A DNA stretch of 64,000 bases from Crossiella sp. S99.2 (GCF_023094165.1 NZ_JALMDK010000002.1:323541-387540), one strand, 5' to 3'; shown: positions 55,581 through 64,000, counted from the stretch's first letter. The notes: generated by a model not told the origin, from the letters alone. Numbers and translations are program-made.

Positions 55581-55599
55581 CCGGGGGCCGAGCCCCCGG
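55581..55599. repeat. G/C palindrome downstream of tRNA-Thr
   Basis: CCGGGGGC-CGA-GCCCCCGG: 8-bp arms and a 3-base loop followed by ACCCCCAC. This motif is common in intergenic DNA of high-GC actinobacteria and may act as a terminator for the tRNA. The rest of 55523-55684 is low-complexity, without a gene. Confidence 0.5.
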
Positions 55600-55684
55600 A
55601 CCCCCACGGTGCGGTGGGTGCCGAACCAGCGGGGGCGCTGTGTGCGGGCCTTCGGCCACGGTCCTTGGCCTTCGGCCTTGGGTT

Positions 55685-56044
55685 TCAGAACCCCAGCCAG
55701 GCCGTCAGCGCTCCCAATGGCGTGAGCAGGGCCGCGCCCGCGGTGGCCAGCGCGCCCGCGCGTTGCAGCAGGGTGGTCAGGCGGTTGGTCTGGGTGGCGA
55801 TGCGGCTGCGATCCGGTTGCGGGGACTGGAGTTCCTGGGCCACCTCGTCCAGCGCGCGGTCGGCCTCGCGGCGTTCGGCGCCGGTCAGCCGGAGGTCGTC
55901 CAGGGCCCGGCGCAGGGACTGGATCTCGGTCAGGAGTTCGTGACCCGGGCCGATGTGCTGGTCGCGGCCTGCCACGTATTGCTGGCCGGGGCCGATGTTG
56001 ACGTTGGTGCCGTGCACACCCCTGATGTCGTAGCTGTCGCGCAT
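55685..56044 (-). CDS. Small coiled-coil protein with the NIGPG-VAGRDQ tag
   Basis: 119 residues. The N-terminal 30 residues (RDSYDIRGVHG, NVNIGPGQQYVAGRDQ) closely match an internal segment of the FHA protein upstream. A helical coiled coil follows (about 36-95: LTEIQSLRRALDDLRL...), then a hydrophobic C-terminus (AGAALLTPLGALTAWLGF) that could insert in the membrane. 12 bases separate it from the FHA gene. Family unknown. Confidence 0.75.
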   Translation of the reverse strand: MRDSYDIRGVHGTNVNIGPGQQYVAGRDQHIGPGHELLTEIQSLRRALDDLRLTGAERREADRALDEVAQELQSPQPDRSRIATQTNRLTTLLQRAGALATAGAALLTPLGALTAWLGF

Positions 56045-56056
56045 GGTCCCTCCGGA

Positions 56057-56845
56057 TCAGTAGCGGTTGCGGCGGCGCTCGGCGCGATCCCGGCGGCGGC
56101 GGGCGGATTTGGCCATGGCGCCGCCGATGGAGGCGATGATGCCGCCCGCGGCGAAGGCGCCGAAGCCCAGCGGGACCGCGGGCAGGCCGTAGAACTTCAG
56201 GCCGAACGGGTCGATCGGCCTGCCGCCGGAGATCCCGGACATGCCGGAGAAGATCGTCCAGGCGAACAGCGCGAAGCCGGCCAGTGCGATCAGCAGGCCC
56301 ACCGCCATGATCAGCCTGCCCACGCCCGCGCCCTCGGTGAGCGCGGTCATCGGGTCGGTGTCGATGTTGATGTGCGCTTCCTCGTACCGGCGCTGGTCGT
56401 AGCGCCGCTGGTCGTAGGCGCGGTTGTCGTACTGGTCCCGCCCGGCCACGTGCTGCTCACCGGGCCCGATGTTGATCGCCCCGCCGTGCACGTCCTGCAC
56501 CCGGTAACTGTCCCGCGGGTAGTACTGACTGGGGCCGCTGGGCGCGGAGTACCGCAACTCCAGCCCGCCCAGGCGGAGCAGGTCGCCGTCGTGCAGCGGG
56601 CGCGGGCCGTGCAGCCGCTGCCCGTTGAGCCAGGTGCCGTTGGTGGAGCCGAGATCGCTGACGAACACCTCGTCCCCGGCGCGGTCCAGGTTGGCGTGCC
56701 TGCGGCTGATCGCGTCACTGGGCAGCGCGATGTCCCCGGTCCGGCCCACCGCGGACCGCCCTGGCGGCACCACGAAGACGAATCGGTGCATCGTGCCCCG
56801 GGAGACCACGGTGAACCGGGGTTCGTGGGCGGCTGGATCGACCAT
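56057..56845 (-). CDS. FHA-domain membrane protein
   Basis: 262 residues; ATG with GGGGGAGG upstream. The FHA domain spans about residues 18-98 (AVGRTGDIALPSDAISRRHANL, SDLGSTNGTWLNG), so it binds phosphothreonine peptides. Next comes the tag RDSYRVQDVHGG...NIGPGEQHVAGRDQ (about 112-139), a Tyr-Asp-Arg repeat (YDQRRYDQRRYEE), and two transmembrane helices (about 174-200 and 215-240) before a basic tail. Probably a target of Ser/Thr kinases at the membrane. Cotranscribed with the tagged coiled-coil gene. Confidence 0.85.
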   Translation of the reverse strand: MVDPAAHEPRFTVVSRGTMHRFVFVVPPGRSAVGRTGDIALPSDAISRRHANLDRAGDEVFVSDLGSTNGTWLNGQRLHGPRPLHDGDLLRLGGLELRYSAPSGPSQYYPRDSYRVQDVHGGAINIGPGEQHVAGRDQYDNRAYDQRRYDQRRYEEAHINIDTDPMTALTEGAGVGRLIMAVGLLIALAGFALFAWTIFSGMSGISGGRPIDPFGLKFYGLPAVPLGFGAFAAGGIIASIGGAMAKSARRRRDRAERRRNRY

Positions 56846-57326
56846 GTGTCCTCCCCCGAACAAGAGGTGCACACAGGGTCCGGACCCGGCTGACCAGGTG
56901 ATACCGCCATCCAGGTGCGCCGACTGCCCGAAAGGGACGAGCCGGGCCGCGACTAGGCCCCGAATTGTCCAGACCAATAGTGACCGCGGAATTGTTTTGC
57001 GCTGAACAACATTCCCGGCAGTGCTGCTCGCAAATATCGCTTCGGCGGCAATAGGTCAGGTTAGGCTGACCTGTTTCGACTCGGGCCCTCATTGGTCTGG
57101 TAGTCGACCAATGGCAGTCCTGAGCTGCTGGAACTTCGTTCGGTGAAAGTTCCGGTTCGGAGTGTGAGCTAAATCGGCTTTGGTTGCCTCGTGGCGGTTT
57201 GGTGATCGATCCAGAGATGGGGGACTATCTGGATGAGCCGGTGGGCAGGCGTTCCGAGACTCCAGGGTTCCCCCAACGCGGGAGTCCGGATCCGACCGGG
57301 CCACGACCATCAGGAGAAACCGCCCG
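56846..57326. other. Divergent intergenic region upstream of the FHA gene
   Basis: About 480 bases with no supportable gene and lower GC than its surroundings. It holds the inverted repeat ATTGGTC-8-GACCAAT (57091-57112) and a weaker DasR-like sequence near 56965. Promoters for the FHA pair and the rightward small gene should lie here. Confidence 0.4.
57091..57112. promoter_or_regulatory. Inverted repeat, possible operator
   Basis: Perfect 7-base arms ATTGGTC and GACCAAT separated by 8 bases, in the divergent region between the FHA gene and the small membrane protein gene. Binding protein unknown. Confidence 0.35.
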
Positions 57327-57557
57327 ATGGACAACTTCAAACGAGGAGCCTGGCGTCGTCTCGGCAGCTTCCTTGCCGAACTCGGGGACCGCATTCGGGT
57401 CCACCTGTTCGGCGAGGGCCGATCGGCGATCAGCGGCGATCTCGGGTGCCGAGCATGTGAGAAGCGCCTGAGCCGCTGGTTGGCGATCCAGACGCTTCTC
57501 ACCGTGCTCCGGATCGGGCTGTGGCTGGTCGCTCTGCAAGCGGACCACAGTCACTGA
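57327..57557 (+). CDS. Small membrane protein with one Cys pair
   Basis: 76 residues; the ATG follows AGGAGAAACCGCCCG. An amphipathic basic N-terminus (KRGAWRRLGSFLAEL), a Cys pair (CRAC) at 42-45 and a C-terminal transmembrane helix (WLAIQTLLTVLRIGLWLVAL). A 19-bp terminator hairpin begins 10 bases after the stop, which supports it as a real transcript. Function unknown. Confidence 0.6.
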   Translation: MDNFKRGAWRRLGSFLAELGDRIRVHLFGEGRSAISGDLGCRACEKRLSRWLAIQTLLTVLRIGLWLVALQADHSH

Positions 57558-57566
57558 TCCATTCCC

Positions 57567-57608
57567 GTGCGGAGTCGGCCGGTGTTGCACCACCGGTCGG
57601 CTCCGCAC
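57567..57608 (+). terminator. Strong terminator hairpin
   Basis: 19 base pairs (57567-57584 and beyond with 57591-57608, including two G-U pairs) around a 6-base loop, followed by ACCTTTGTG. Ends the small membrane protein transcript. Confidence 0.8.
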
Positions 57609-58298
57609 ACCTTTGTGACCGGAACAATTACCGTCACCGTTTGTGACCTGCAACACCCCAGTTGTAGGTGACACCAGTGTCTCTGATTTTCCGCGATGTA
57701 GTCAACCTGACGGGCGAGGGCTTCGGACTGTGTGGTCACTGTTTGTGTCCGGGCGCCGCCCGTTTACCTCGGAAGACTGGTGCGAGGCATTCACTGTAAG
57801 CGGTTGGACATCCTGAAGTTTTAAGGTCTTATTGAGATAGGTGGCCCTGGATGGCCGGGAGCGGCCACCCGATTGACGGCGGCTGAGCTGCACTGACGGT
57901 GCTGACCCGACGGTAGCTCCTGGTCCATCTGTGTCTCAAATGCGACCTCGGCACCAGCTCGGGTTACCCACTGTGAGCATGCGGTCGGTAATCCCCGAGT
58001 GTGTCGTTACTCTCCGTCGGGTGTACCGGCGGTGCGTCTCCAGTCCACCTGCGGATTGGTCTGCGTTGACCCTTGGTAATTTTCCGGTAAGTCAATGGCA
58101 GGGTGCCAGGTCGTTATGGAAAAAATTGGAGATGAGCCACTAAAGAGCGCCCGGACGGGCAGGACGTCCGGTTCGGTCCGGGCTCGTCCGCGCCCGAGGG
58201 GCTGCTCCGGATGGCTCAGCATGGTTTAGTTGTGTGTCCAACCTATCTCTGCGCGGGCCGTCGACCGCGTGGCAGCGACGCACACCACCGGGAGCAGC
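57609..58298. other. Long gene-free region before the aldo/keto reductase
   Basis: About 690 bases. Reading frames of up to 70 residues occur, but none has a ribosome-binding site, codon bias or family look. GC is lower than average, with an A-rich patch near 58120-58130. A short hairpin (CCGGACG, 58151-58157 with 58165-58171) precedes the reductase gene. Probably regulatory DNA or a decayed gene. Confidence 0.45.
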
Positions 58299-59324
58299 GT
58301 GTCCTACCTGGCCGACTCCGCGCGTTACGACCAGATCAGCTACCGGCGCTCCGGGCGCAGTGGCCTCCAGCTGCCCGCGGTCTCACTGGGGCTGTGGCAG
58401 AACTTCGGCGGTGACCGCCCGTACGAGAGCGGGCGGGCCATCGTGCGCCGGGCCTTCGACCTCGGCGTGACCCACTTCGACCTGGCCAACAACTACGGCC
58501 CGCCCTACGGCGCGGCCGAGGAGAACTTCGGGCGGATGCTCGCCGACGACCTGCACCCCTACCGGGACGAGCTGGTCATCTCCACCAAGGCCGGCTACGA
58601 CATGTGGCCGGGGCCCTACGGCAACTGGGGCTCCCGCAAATACCTGCTCGCCTCACTCGACCAGTCCCTGGACCGGATGGGCCTGGACTACGTCGACATC
58701 TTCTACTCCCACCGCGTCGACCCGGAGACCCCGCTCGAAGAGACCATGGGCGCGCTGGCGGCCGCGGTGAACAGCGGGCGGGCGCTCTACGCCGGCATCT
58801 CCTCCTACTCGGCCGAACGCACCCGCGCCGCCGCCGCGCTGCTGCGCGAGATGGGGGTGCCGCTGCTGATCCACCAGCCCTCTTACTCGATGCTCAACCG
58901 GTGGATCGAGCCGGAACTGCTCGACGTGCTGGAAGAGGTCGGCGCCGGCTGCATCGCGTTCTCGCCGCTGGGACAGGGAATGCTGACCGACCGGTACCTC
59001 GGCGGCGTGCCCGAGGGATCCAGGGCCAGCCGGGCCGGCTCGCTGTCCACCGACCTGCTCACCGAGGAGAACCTCGGGCGGGTGCGCTCGCTGCACGAGA
59101 TCGCCCAGCGGCGCGGGCAGTCCCTGGCCCAGCTGGCGATCTCCTGGACGCTGCGGGACAGCCGGGTCACCTCGGCGCTGATCGGGGCCAGCTCGGTCCC
59201 GCAGCTGGAGCAGAACCTGGCCGCCACCCGGAACCTGGACTTCAGCGCGGACGAGCTGGTGGAGATCGACAAGTACGCGGTGGACTCCGGCATCAACCTG
59301 TGGGCCGGCTCCTCGGACAGCTGA
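58299..59324 (+). CDS. Aldo/keto reductase (YghZ-like)
   Basis: 341 residues from a GTG with GGAG five bases upstream; a longer frame starts 69 bases earlier but adds an unlikely N-terminus. The catalytic tetrad is visible: D61, Y66 (DLANNYG), K97 (STKAGYD) and H138 (FYSHR). The YghZ subgroup feature NNYGPPYGAAEENFG suggests an L-glyceraldehyde-3-phosphate reductase-like activity with NADPH. A long terminator follows. Confidence 0.9.
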   Translation: MSYLADSARYDQISYRRSGRSGLQLPAVSLGLWQNFGGDRPYESGRAIVRRAFDLGVTHFDLANNYGPPYGAAEENFGRMLADDLHPYRDELVISTKAGYDMWPGPYGNWGSRKYLLASLDQSLDRMGLDYVDIFYSHRVDPETPLEETMGALAAAVNSGRALYAGISSYSAERTRAAAALLREMGVPLLIHQPSYSMLNRWIEPELLDVLEEVGAGCIAFSPLGQGMLTDRYLGGVPEGSRASRAGSLSTDLLTEENLGRVRSLHEIAQRRGQSLAQLAISWTLRDSRVTSALIGASSVPQLEQNLAATRNLDFSADELVEIDKYAVDSGINLWAGSSDS

Positions 59325-59329
59325 GCATT

Positions 59330-59383
59330 GATCGCGCCGGAGACATGATCGCCGACCATCGGCGGTCATTCTCCGGCGCGATC
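59330..59383. terminator. Extended terminator hairpin after the aldo/keto reductase
   Basis: A 14-bp perfect outer stem (59330-59343 with 59370-59383); the 26-base loop itself folds into a second stem of about 11 pairs, giving about 25 pairs in all. Begins six bases after the reductase stop. Confidence 0.8.
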
Positions 59384-59464
59384 TCGCTCTGACGGCGGAT
59401 TCTCCTGGCCGCCCGGCCCACTAGGTTCGGCCAAAAGCCGATCTGGGGTCGGGGGGAAAACGAC

Positions 59465-61918
59465 ATGGTGGTCACGCTTCCCGGAGTACAGGAATGGTCG
59501 GCGGGCGGTGACGCCTTCACCTTCCGGCCCGGCAGCCGGATCGTGGTGGACGCCGCGCACGCCGATCGCCTGCTGGCCGACGCGCGCACCCTCGCCGCCG
59601 ATCTGACCGCGGCGCTGCTGGTGCCCGAGATCGGTGTGCACCAAGGGCCAGCGCAGAACGCGGTGCCCGGCGACCTGCTGCTCACCCTGGGCGGCAACGA
59701 TCCCCGGCTGGGCACGGAGGGCTACGAACTCGCCGTCGGCGCGGTGCTGCGGATCAGCGCGCCGCAACCGGCCGGGGTGTACTGGGGTGGGCGGACCGCG
59801 GTGCAGCTTCTGCGCGGATCCACCAACCTGCCCGGTGGGCGGGTGCTGGACTGGCCGCGGTACCCGATGCGCGCGATGCTGATCAACAACGCCACCAAGC
59901 ACTTCGGGTTGTCCTGGTGGGAGAACCAGATCCGTGATCTGTCCTACCAGAAGTTCAACGAGCTGCTGATCTACGTCGACGGCGTCGGCACCACCCGCGA
60001 CGAGCTGATCAAGATCAATGAGCTGGGACAGCGGTACCACGTCACGATCGTGCCGCAGCTGAACATGCCGGGGCACATGGACCAGGTGCTGCCCGCCCGC
60101 CCGGAATTCCAGCTGCGCGAGCAGAACGGCAACCGGCGGCCCAACGCCCTCGACCTCAGCAACGACGCGGCCCGCGCCTGGGCGCTCGGGCTGATCGAGG
60201 ACCACATCGGACTCTTCGACGGCCCGTGGTGGCACCTGGGCGCGGACGAATACCCGCACTGGGGCCCGATCGACGACTACCCGCAGCTGGCCGAATACGG
60301 CCGCCGCAGGCACGGCCCGCAGGCCAACGGCTGGGACACCTTCACCGGGTTCATCATGGACGCCTACGAGGTGATTCGCAGGCACGGCAAGAAGATGCGG
60401 GTCTGGAACGACATGCAGCGCACCTTCCCCAAGGTGGTCAAGCTGGACCCGGAGATCGTGGTGGAGCACTGGAACTCCACGCACACCGCCTCGGTCACGG
60501 TCAGCCAGTTCGCCGCGCGCGGGCACGGCCTGGTCAACTGCCACGACGACTTCCTCTACCACGTCGGCGGCCGCAACCCCGATGGCACGCAACGGCCCAA
60601 GTCCGATGCCCGGCGGATCTACGAAACCCTGCGGGTGGGCGATTTCCAGGGCGCCGAGGACCTGCCGGATGACCACCCCAAGCTGCTCGGCATCCGGCTC
60701 TCCCAGTTCAACGACCCGCCCATCGAGCTGCACGAGAGCAACGAGGCCACCGCGGCCGGATTGTTCGAGACCTACCGCGCCGTGGGCCAGCTGGCCTGGG
60801 GCTCGCCCCGGCCGCAGGCGCGCTGGACCGATCTGCGCGGCGCCGTCTACGGCCTGGGCCGGGCGCCCGGCTACCGGCACGTGCCCGCCCTGCCCACCGG
60901 TCCAGGGCCGGGCGTGGCCAGGGACGGCTACGAGAAGATGACCTTCTTCGCCACCAGGGTGGACGGGAAGATCGAGCACGGCTGGCAGTACACCCCCGGC
61001 AACGGGCCGTGGCGGCGGGACACCGTCGGCGGGGTCAAGGGCGGCGGGGTGGTCGGCAATCCGATCACCGTCCGGGACATCAACGGGCGGCTGCGCTACC
61101 TGGCCCGCACCCGCAACGGCACCCTGGAACACGGCCGCCAGTACAGCCCCGGCACCGGACCGTGGGAGTACGACGAACTCGGCAGCGGGCTCACCGGCTC
61201 GCCCGGCATGGTGCTGGACGCGGCCGGGCGGCTCTGCTTCCTGGCCCGGCGTAGCAACGGCGGCCTGCTCTTCGGCCGGGAACGCCTCGCGGGTTCCGGC
61301 GGGCCGTTCGAGCTGAGCGAGGTGGGCAACGCGGCGGTGGCCGGGGATGCCGCGCTCGCGCTGGACGTGCAGGGCAGGCTGGTCTTCTTCGCCAGGCGCA
61401 GCAACGGAAAACTGCTGCACGGCTGGCGGACCGCGGCCCTGGTCGGCGGGTCCTGGGACTTCGCCGAAATGGGCAGTGACGTGGCGGGCGATCCCGGCAT
61501 CGCCTTGGACACCAGCGGAAAACTCTGCTTCCTGGCCCGCCGCGCGGACGGTCAGCTGCTGCACGGCTGGCAGCGCACCCCCGGCAACGGACCGTGGGAG
61601 TTCACCCAGCTCGGCTCGGCGGTCGCGGGCGATCCGGCGGTGCTGCTGGACGTGGCCGGCCGGCTCACCTACTTCGTGCGCCGGGACAACGGCACGCTGC
61701 TGCACGGCTGGCAGACCCGGCCCGGCCTCGGCCCGTGGGACCAGGCCGAGCTGAGCGGGGACCTCACCGGCGATCCGGGGGTGCACCTGGACCACATCGG
61801 CCGGTCGGTGTTCTTCGTGCGGGCCGACAACGGGCGCATCCGGCATGGTTGGCAGGGTTCACCCGGTCAGGGGCCCTGGGGTTACACCGAACTGGGCAAC
61901 GACATCCTCGATCTATAA
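59465..61918 (+). CDS. GH20 beta-N-acetylhexosaminidase with a seven-repeat propeller domain
   Basis: 817 residues; ATG preceded by GGGGGGAAAACGAC. Residues 1 to about 115: GH20b-like N-terminal domain; about 130-480: GH20 barrel with H257-x-G-A-D261-E262 (HLGADEY), the catalytic Asp-Glu pair. About 488-817: seven repeats of about 47 residues with consensus GRLxFxARRxNGxLLHGWQxxPGxGPWE, the look of PLL-type seven-bladed lectin propellers. No signal peptide is visible at the chosen start, odd for an enzyme with a glycan-binding domain. Acts on terminal GlcNAc or GalNAc by family. Confidence 0.88.
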   Translation: MVVTLPGVQEWSAGGDAFTFRPGSRIVVDAAHADRLLADARTLAADLTAALLVPEIGVHQGPAQNAVPGDLLLTLGGNDPRLGTEGYELAVGAVLRISAPQPAGVYWGGRTAVQLLRGSTNLPGGRVLDWPRYPMRAMLINNATKHFGLSWWENQIRDLSYQKFNELLIYVDGVGTTRDELIKINELGQRYHVTIVPQLNMPGHMDQVLPARPEFQLREQNGNRRPNALDLSNDAARAWALGLIEDHIGLFDGPWWHLGADEYPHWGPIDDYPQLAEYGRRRHGPQANGWDTFTGFIMDAYEVIRRHGKKMRVWNDMQRTFPKVVKLDPEIVVEHWNSTHTASVTVSQFAARGHGLVNCHDDFLYHVGGRNPDGTQRPKSDARRIYETLRVGDFQGAEDLPDDHPKLLGIRLSQFNDPPIELHESNEATAAGLFETYRAVGQLAWGSPRPQARWTDLRGAVYGLGRAPGYRHVPALPTGPGPGVARDGYEKMTFFATRVDGKIEHGWQYTPGNGPWRRDTVGGVKGGGVVGNPITVRDINGRLRYLARTRNGTLEHGRQYSPGTGPWEYDELGSGLTGSPGMVLDAAGRLCFLARRSNGGLLFGRERLAGSGGPFELSEVGNAAVAGDAALALDVQGRLVFFARRSNGKLLHGWRTAALVGGSWDFAEMGSDVAGDPGIALDTSGKLCFLARRADGQLLHGWQRTPGNGPWEFTQLGSAVAGDPAVLLDVAGRLTYFVRRDNGTLLHGWQTRPGLGPWDQAELSGDLTGDPGVHLDHIGRSVFFVRADNGRIRHGWQGSPGQGPWGYTELGNDILDL

Positions 61919-62028
61919 CGATCAGATTTCCGAGGCAACTTTTTCCCGAGTTGTTGTTTCCCATTCATTAGTGGTGGGTAACTACTTCGGTCCTGTAGTC
62001 TGGCCTGGACTTTCTTTGGGGGAAAGCT

Positions 62029-63666
62029 GTGTCCAGCCATACGGTCGAGCGACCGCTCGACGACCAGACCGTCACGCTCGAAAGCGCTCCGGTGACACCC
62101 AGTAATCGCACCACTTCCAGGTGGATAGCGCCACTACTGGAGATTGTCGTCGCCTTTGTCGCTCTGACGATTTTCCTGGCCTGGAGCGGCACCATCGACG
62201 TCGATCCGCTGGACCGGCTCGGCCAGGTCAGCGGTCTGGCCGGACTCCAGTTCCGGTTCGTGCTGCTCGGCCTGGTGCTCATCGCCGTGGTGCTGCTGGC
62301 CGCGCGGATCCGCCAGGGCGCCGGAGTGGCGCTGGCCGGGCGGCTGGCCACGGCCGCCATCTCCGGCCTGGCCGGTGGACTGGTCGCGGGCGGCGTGCTG
62401 GTCGCGCTGCGCGGCACCTCCTGGGCCCTGCACGCCAACCACGGCGACTCCGGGGTGCTGATCCGCTGGGCCGAGGGCCTGCTCCGCGGCGAGTCGATGC
62501 CCAGCAACTACCCGCCGCTGTCGGTCTACGCCCTCGCCGCCTGGAGCTGGCTGACCGGCGAACCGGCCGGATTCGCCTTGCAGGACGTGCAGATCATCGG
62601 CGTCGCGCTGTTCGCGCCGCTGGCCTACCTGGCCTGGCGGCTGGTGCTGCGACCCGGCTGGGCACTGGGCATCGGCGTGGTCTCCACGCTGCCGCTGATC
62701 GACCCGCACAAGCCCTACGCCAACCTGGCGCTGGTCGTGTTCATCCCGGTGCTGGTCCGCTTCCTGCAGACGGTGCGCCGGGCCGACCAGGCGAGTTTCC
62801 GCAAGCTGCTGCTCGGTGGCGCGGCCTTCGGCGTCGGGTTCGGGCTGCTGTTCCTGCTCTACTCCGGCTGGTACGTCTGGTCCGCGCCGGGCGCGGTGCT
62901 CGCGCTGCTGCTGGTCTTCCCCTGGAAGGCGGCCCCGCGCAAGGGCGTGGCCCTGGTCGCGGTCACCACCGCGGTGTTCGCGCTGGTCAGCATCAGGCAC
63001 CTGTACGGCCTGCTGCGCGGCGCGGGCAGCACCAAGGACCAGTACTTCTACTTCGACGTCTTCACCGACCCGGCCTACTTCTCCATGTGGCGCACCGACC
63101 TGCCGGGCCCGGTCGGGGTCTGGCCGCCGCTGGGCGAACTCGGCGGCGTCGGCCTGTTCACCATCGTGCTGGTCATCGGCCTCGCGGTGGCGCTGGGCCT
63201 CGGGCTGCGCCGGACCGTGGTGATCGCGGTGGTGGCCTGCCTGGCTGGCACCTGGTTGCTGCGCTTCTACTTCGCCAGCCGGATGTACGCCGAGAACGCC
63301 GTCCAGCTCTACCCGCGCACGGTGGCCGAGATCCTGTACTGCCTGCTGGTGCTCACCGGGTACGCGGTGTTCCTGGCGGTGGAGCGCTTCGGCGTGCCCC
63401 GGCCGCGGTTCGCCCGCTCCGGCAAGGTCGGGCTGCCCGCCCGGATCGGCCTGCTGGCCGCGATGCTGCTGCTGCTCGGCTCGGCCGGGTCGGCCATCGC
63501 GGACCGGCACATGCCGCGCAACGACGAGTCGGTCGGCTTCCTGGCCTGGGTGGCCCAGGTCAACCGGATGCCGGACGGCCGCTGCTCGCCGTACGTGCCT
63601 GCCGATGCCTGCGTGACCCAGTACGAGAAGCTGCGCGAGGTCAAGGTGCCGCCGCGGAAGAGGTGA
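62029..63666 (+). CDS. GT-C membrane glycosyltransferase, AftA-like arabinofuranosyltransferase
   Basis: 545 residues from a GTG with GGGGGAAA upstream. About 12 transmembrane helices; the loop after helix 3 has HANHGDSGVLIRWAEGLLRGESMPSNYPPLSVYALAAW, which resembles the acidic active loop of AftA-type enzymes that prime arabinan on galactan. The C-terminal hydrophilic tail (about 60 residues) contains two Cys. Arabinogalactan walls are usual in the Pseudonocardiaceae. The AftA link is by pattern, so the exact sugar is uncertain. Confidence 0.65.
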   Translation: MSSHTVERPLDDQTVTLESAPVTPSNRTTSRWIAPLLEIVVAFVALTIFLAWSGTIDVDPLDRLGQVSGLAGLQFRFVLLGLVLIAVVLLAARIRQGAGVALAGRLATAAISGLAGGLVAGGVLVALRGTSWALHANHGDSGVLIRWAEGLLRGESMPSNYPPLSVYALAAWSWLTGEPAGFALQDVQIIGVALFAPLAYLAWRLVLRPGWALGIGVVSTLPLIDPHKPYANLALVVFIPVLVRFLQTVRRADQASFRKLLLGGAAFGVGFGLLFLLYSGWYVWSAPGAVLALLLVFPWKAAPRKGVALVAVTTAVFALVSIRHLYGLLRGAGSTKDQYFYFDVFTDPAYFSMWRTDLPGPVGVWPPLGELGGVGLFTIVLVIGLAVALGLGLRRTVVIAVVACLAGTWLLRFYFASRMYAENAVQLYPRTVAEILYCLLVLTGYAVFLAVERFGVPRPRFARSGKVGLPARIGLLAAMLLLLGSAGSAIADRHMPRNDESVGFLAWVAQVNRMPDGRCSPYVPADACVTQYEKLREVKVPPRKR

Positions 63667-63667
63667 C

Positions 63668-64000
63668 TCACTCCGGTAAGAGGTAGTGCTCCTCGTCGAA
63701 GGGCAGCCCGGCACAGGAGGCGGCCAGATCACGGCCGGTCTGCTCGATCACGTCGGACAGTTCCAGCATGCCCAGCCACTCCCTGGGCAGCACCGCGGTG
63801 CCGTGCAGCGCGCCCAGGATGTTGCCGGTGATCGCCGCGGTGGAATCGCTGTCGCCGGAGTGGTTGGCGGCCAGCCGCAGCGCGTCCGGGAACTGCTCGG
63901 CGCGGCGATGAGTCAGCGCGGCGTAGACCGCGATGGCCAGCGCCTCCGGCCCCACCCAGCCCGCGCCCAGGCTCTCCACCGAATTCGCCGACGGACCACC
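63668..64000 (-). CDS. ADP-ribosylglycohydrolase family protein (5' truncated)
   Basis: 110 C-terminal residues are visible; the gene continues past the end of the window. The metal-binding motif SGDSDSTAAITGNILGA is typical of ADP-ribosylhydrolases (DraG-like), as are SANSVESLGAGWVGPEALAIAVYAAL before it and LSDVIEQTGRDLA after it. Removes ADP-ribose from proteins or small molecules by family. Confidence 0.85.
   Translation of the reverse strand, partial: GGPSANSVESLGAGWVGPEALAIAVYAALTHRRAEQFPDALRLAANHSGDSDSTAAITGNILGALHGTAVLPREWLGMLELSDVIEQTGRDLAASCAGLPFDEEHYLLPE

Noticed and set aside
57931..58143. 70-residue + strand frame in the gap before the aldo/keto reductase
   Set aside because: No ribosome-binding site, no codon bias and no domain-like features; left as intergenic.
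60925..61918. Tandem repeats in the GH20 gene as a DNA-level repeat or assembly artefact
   Set aside because: Similarity is at the protein level, with diverged codons between repeats, as expected for propeller blades.

Overview
This is high-GC actinobacterial DNA, most likely from a member of the Pseudonocardiaceae. Three things point there: the strong GC bias at third codon positions and many GTG starts, a housekeeping block in the same order as the mycobacterial carbonic anhydrase-disA-radA-lpqE-carD-ispD-ispF-cysS-rlmB neighbourhood, and an arabinosyltransferase-like gene that fits a type IV (arabinogalactan) wall. No marker gene in the window fixes the genus.

Layout. 1-1.1 kb: end of an AtoE-type short-chain fatty acid transporter. 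1.1-15.2 kb: core block with beta-carbonic anhydrase, a proline-rich membrane protein, disA (c-di-AMP synthase), an ECF sigma/CU044_5270 pair inserted between disA and radA, radA, an LpqE-like lipoprotein, carD, ispD-ispF, an inserted MFS transporter with small genes, a HAD hydrolase, cysS and rlmB. 15.2-16.7 kb: an MBOAT O-acyltransferase.

16.69-27.00 kb: a complete actinomycete integrative and conjugative element (AICE). It has a tyrosine integrase, a Xis-like protein, a RepSA-type HUH replication initiator, an FtsK/TraB-type DNA translocase, a Pra-like activator, four small look-alike genes, a lower-GC cargo of DUF5919-like regulator, NUDIX and HD proteins, and a structured intergenic region. 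A 19-bp near-perfect direct repeat (18/19) at its two ends is the likely attL/attR. The repeat lies outside any tRNA, and integration changes the C-termini of the two genes that meet there.

27.3-38.1 kb: envelope polysaccharide genes, continuing the MBOAT theme across the AICE. They are a cellulose-synthase-like GT2, then a one-base-overlapping triple fusion (acyltransferase-3 + SGNH + GH16 glycosidase), an orphan N6-adenine-type DNA methyltransferase with a GNAT enzyme, a polytopic membrane protein divergent from an AlgJ/AlgX-like SGNH protein, and a secreted lipase. 38.0-40.7 kb: Zur-type zinc ABC transporter. 40.8-46.6 kb: sugar ABC importer with a divergent LacI regulator and matching operators. 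46.7-51.2 kb: second LacI regulator, pentapeptide-like membrane protein, TetR regulator, secreted tripeptidyl-peptidase-like hydrolase. 51.2-55.3 kb: trehalose genes, otsA and an otsB-GH15 fusion. 55.45 kb: tRNA-Thr(UGU). 55.7-57.6 kb: an FHA protein and a coiled-coil protein that share a sequence tag, plus a small membrane protein. 58.3-63.7 kb: aldo/keto reductase, GH20 hexosaminidase with a seven-repeat propeller, AftA-like membrane glycosyltransferase. The window ends inside an ADP-ribosylglycohydrolase gene.

The best candidates for something undescribed are the GT2 plus AT3-SGNH-GH16 pair, the AICE cargo (regulator/NUDIX/HD and the four small look-alikes), and the att arrangement that rewrites gene ends on integration.
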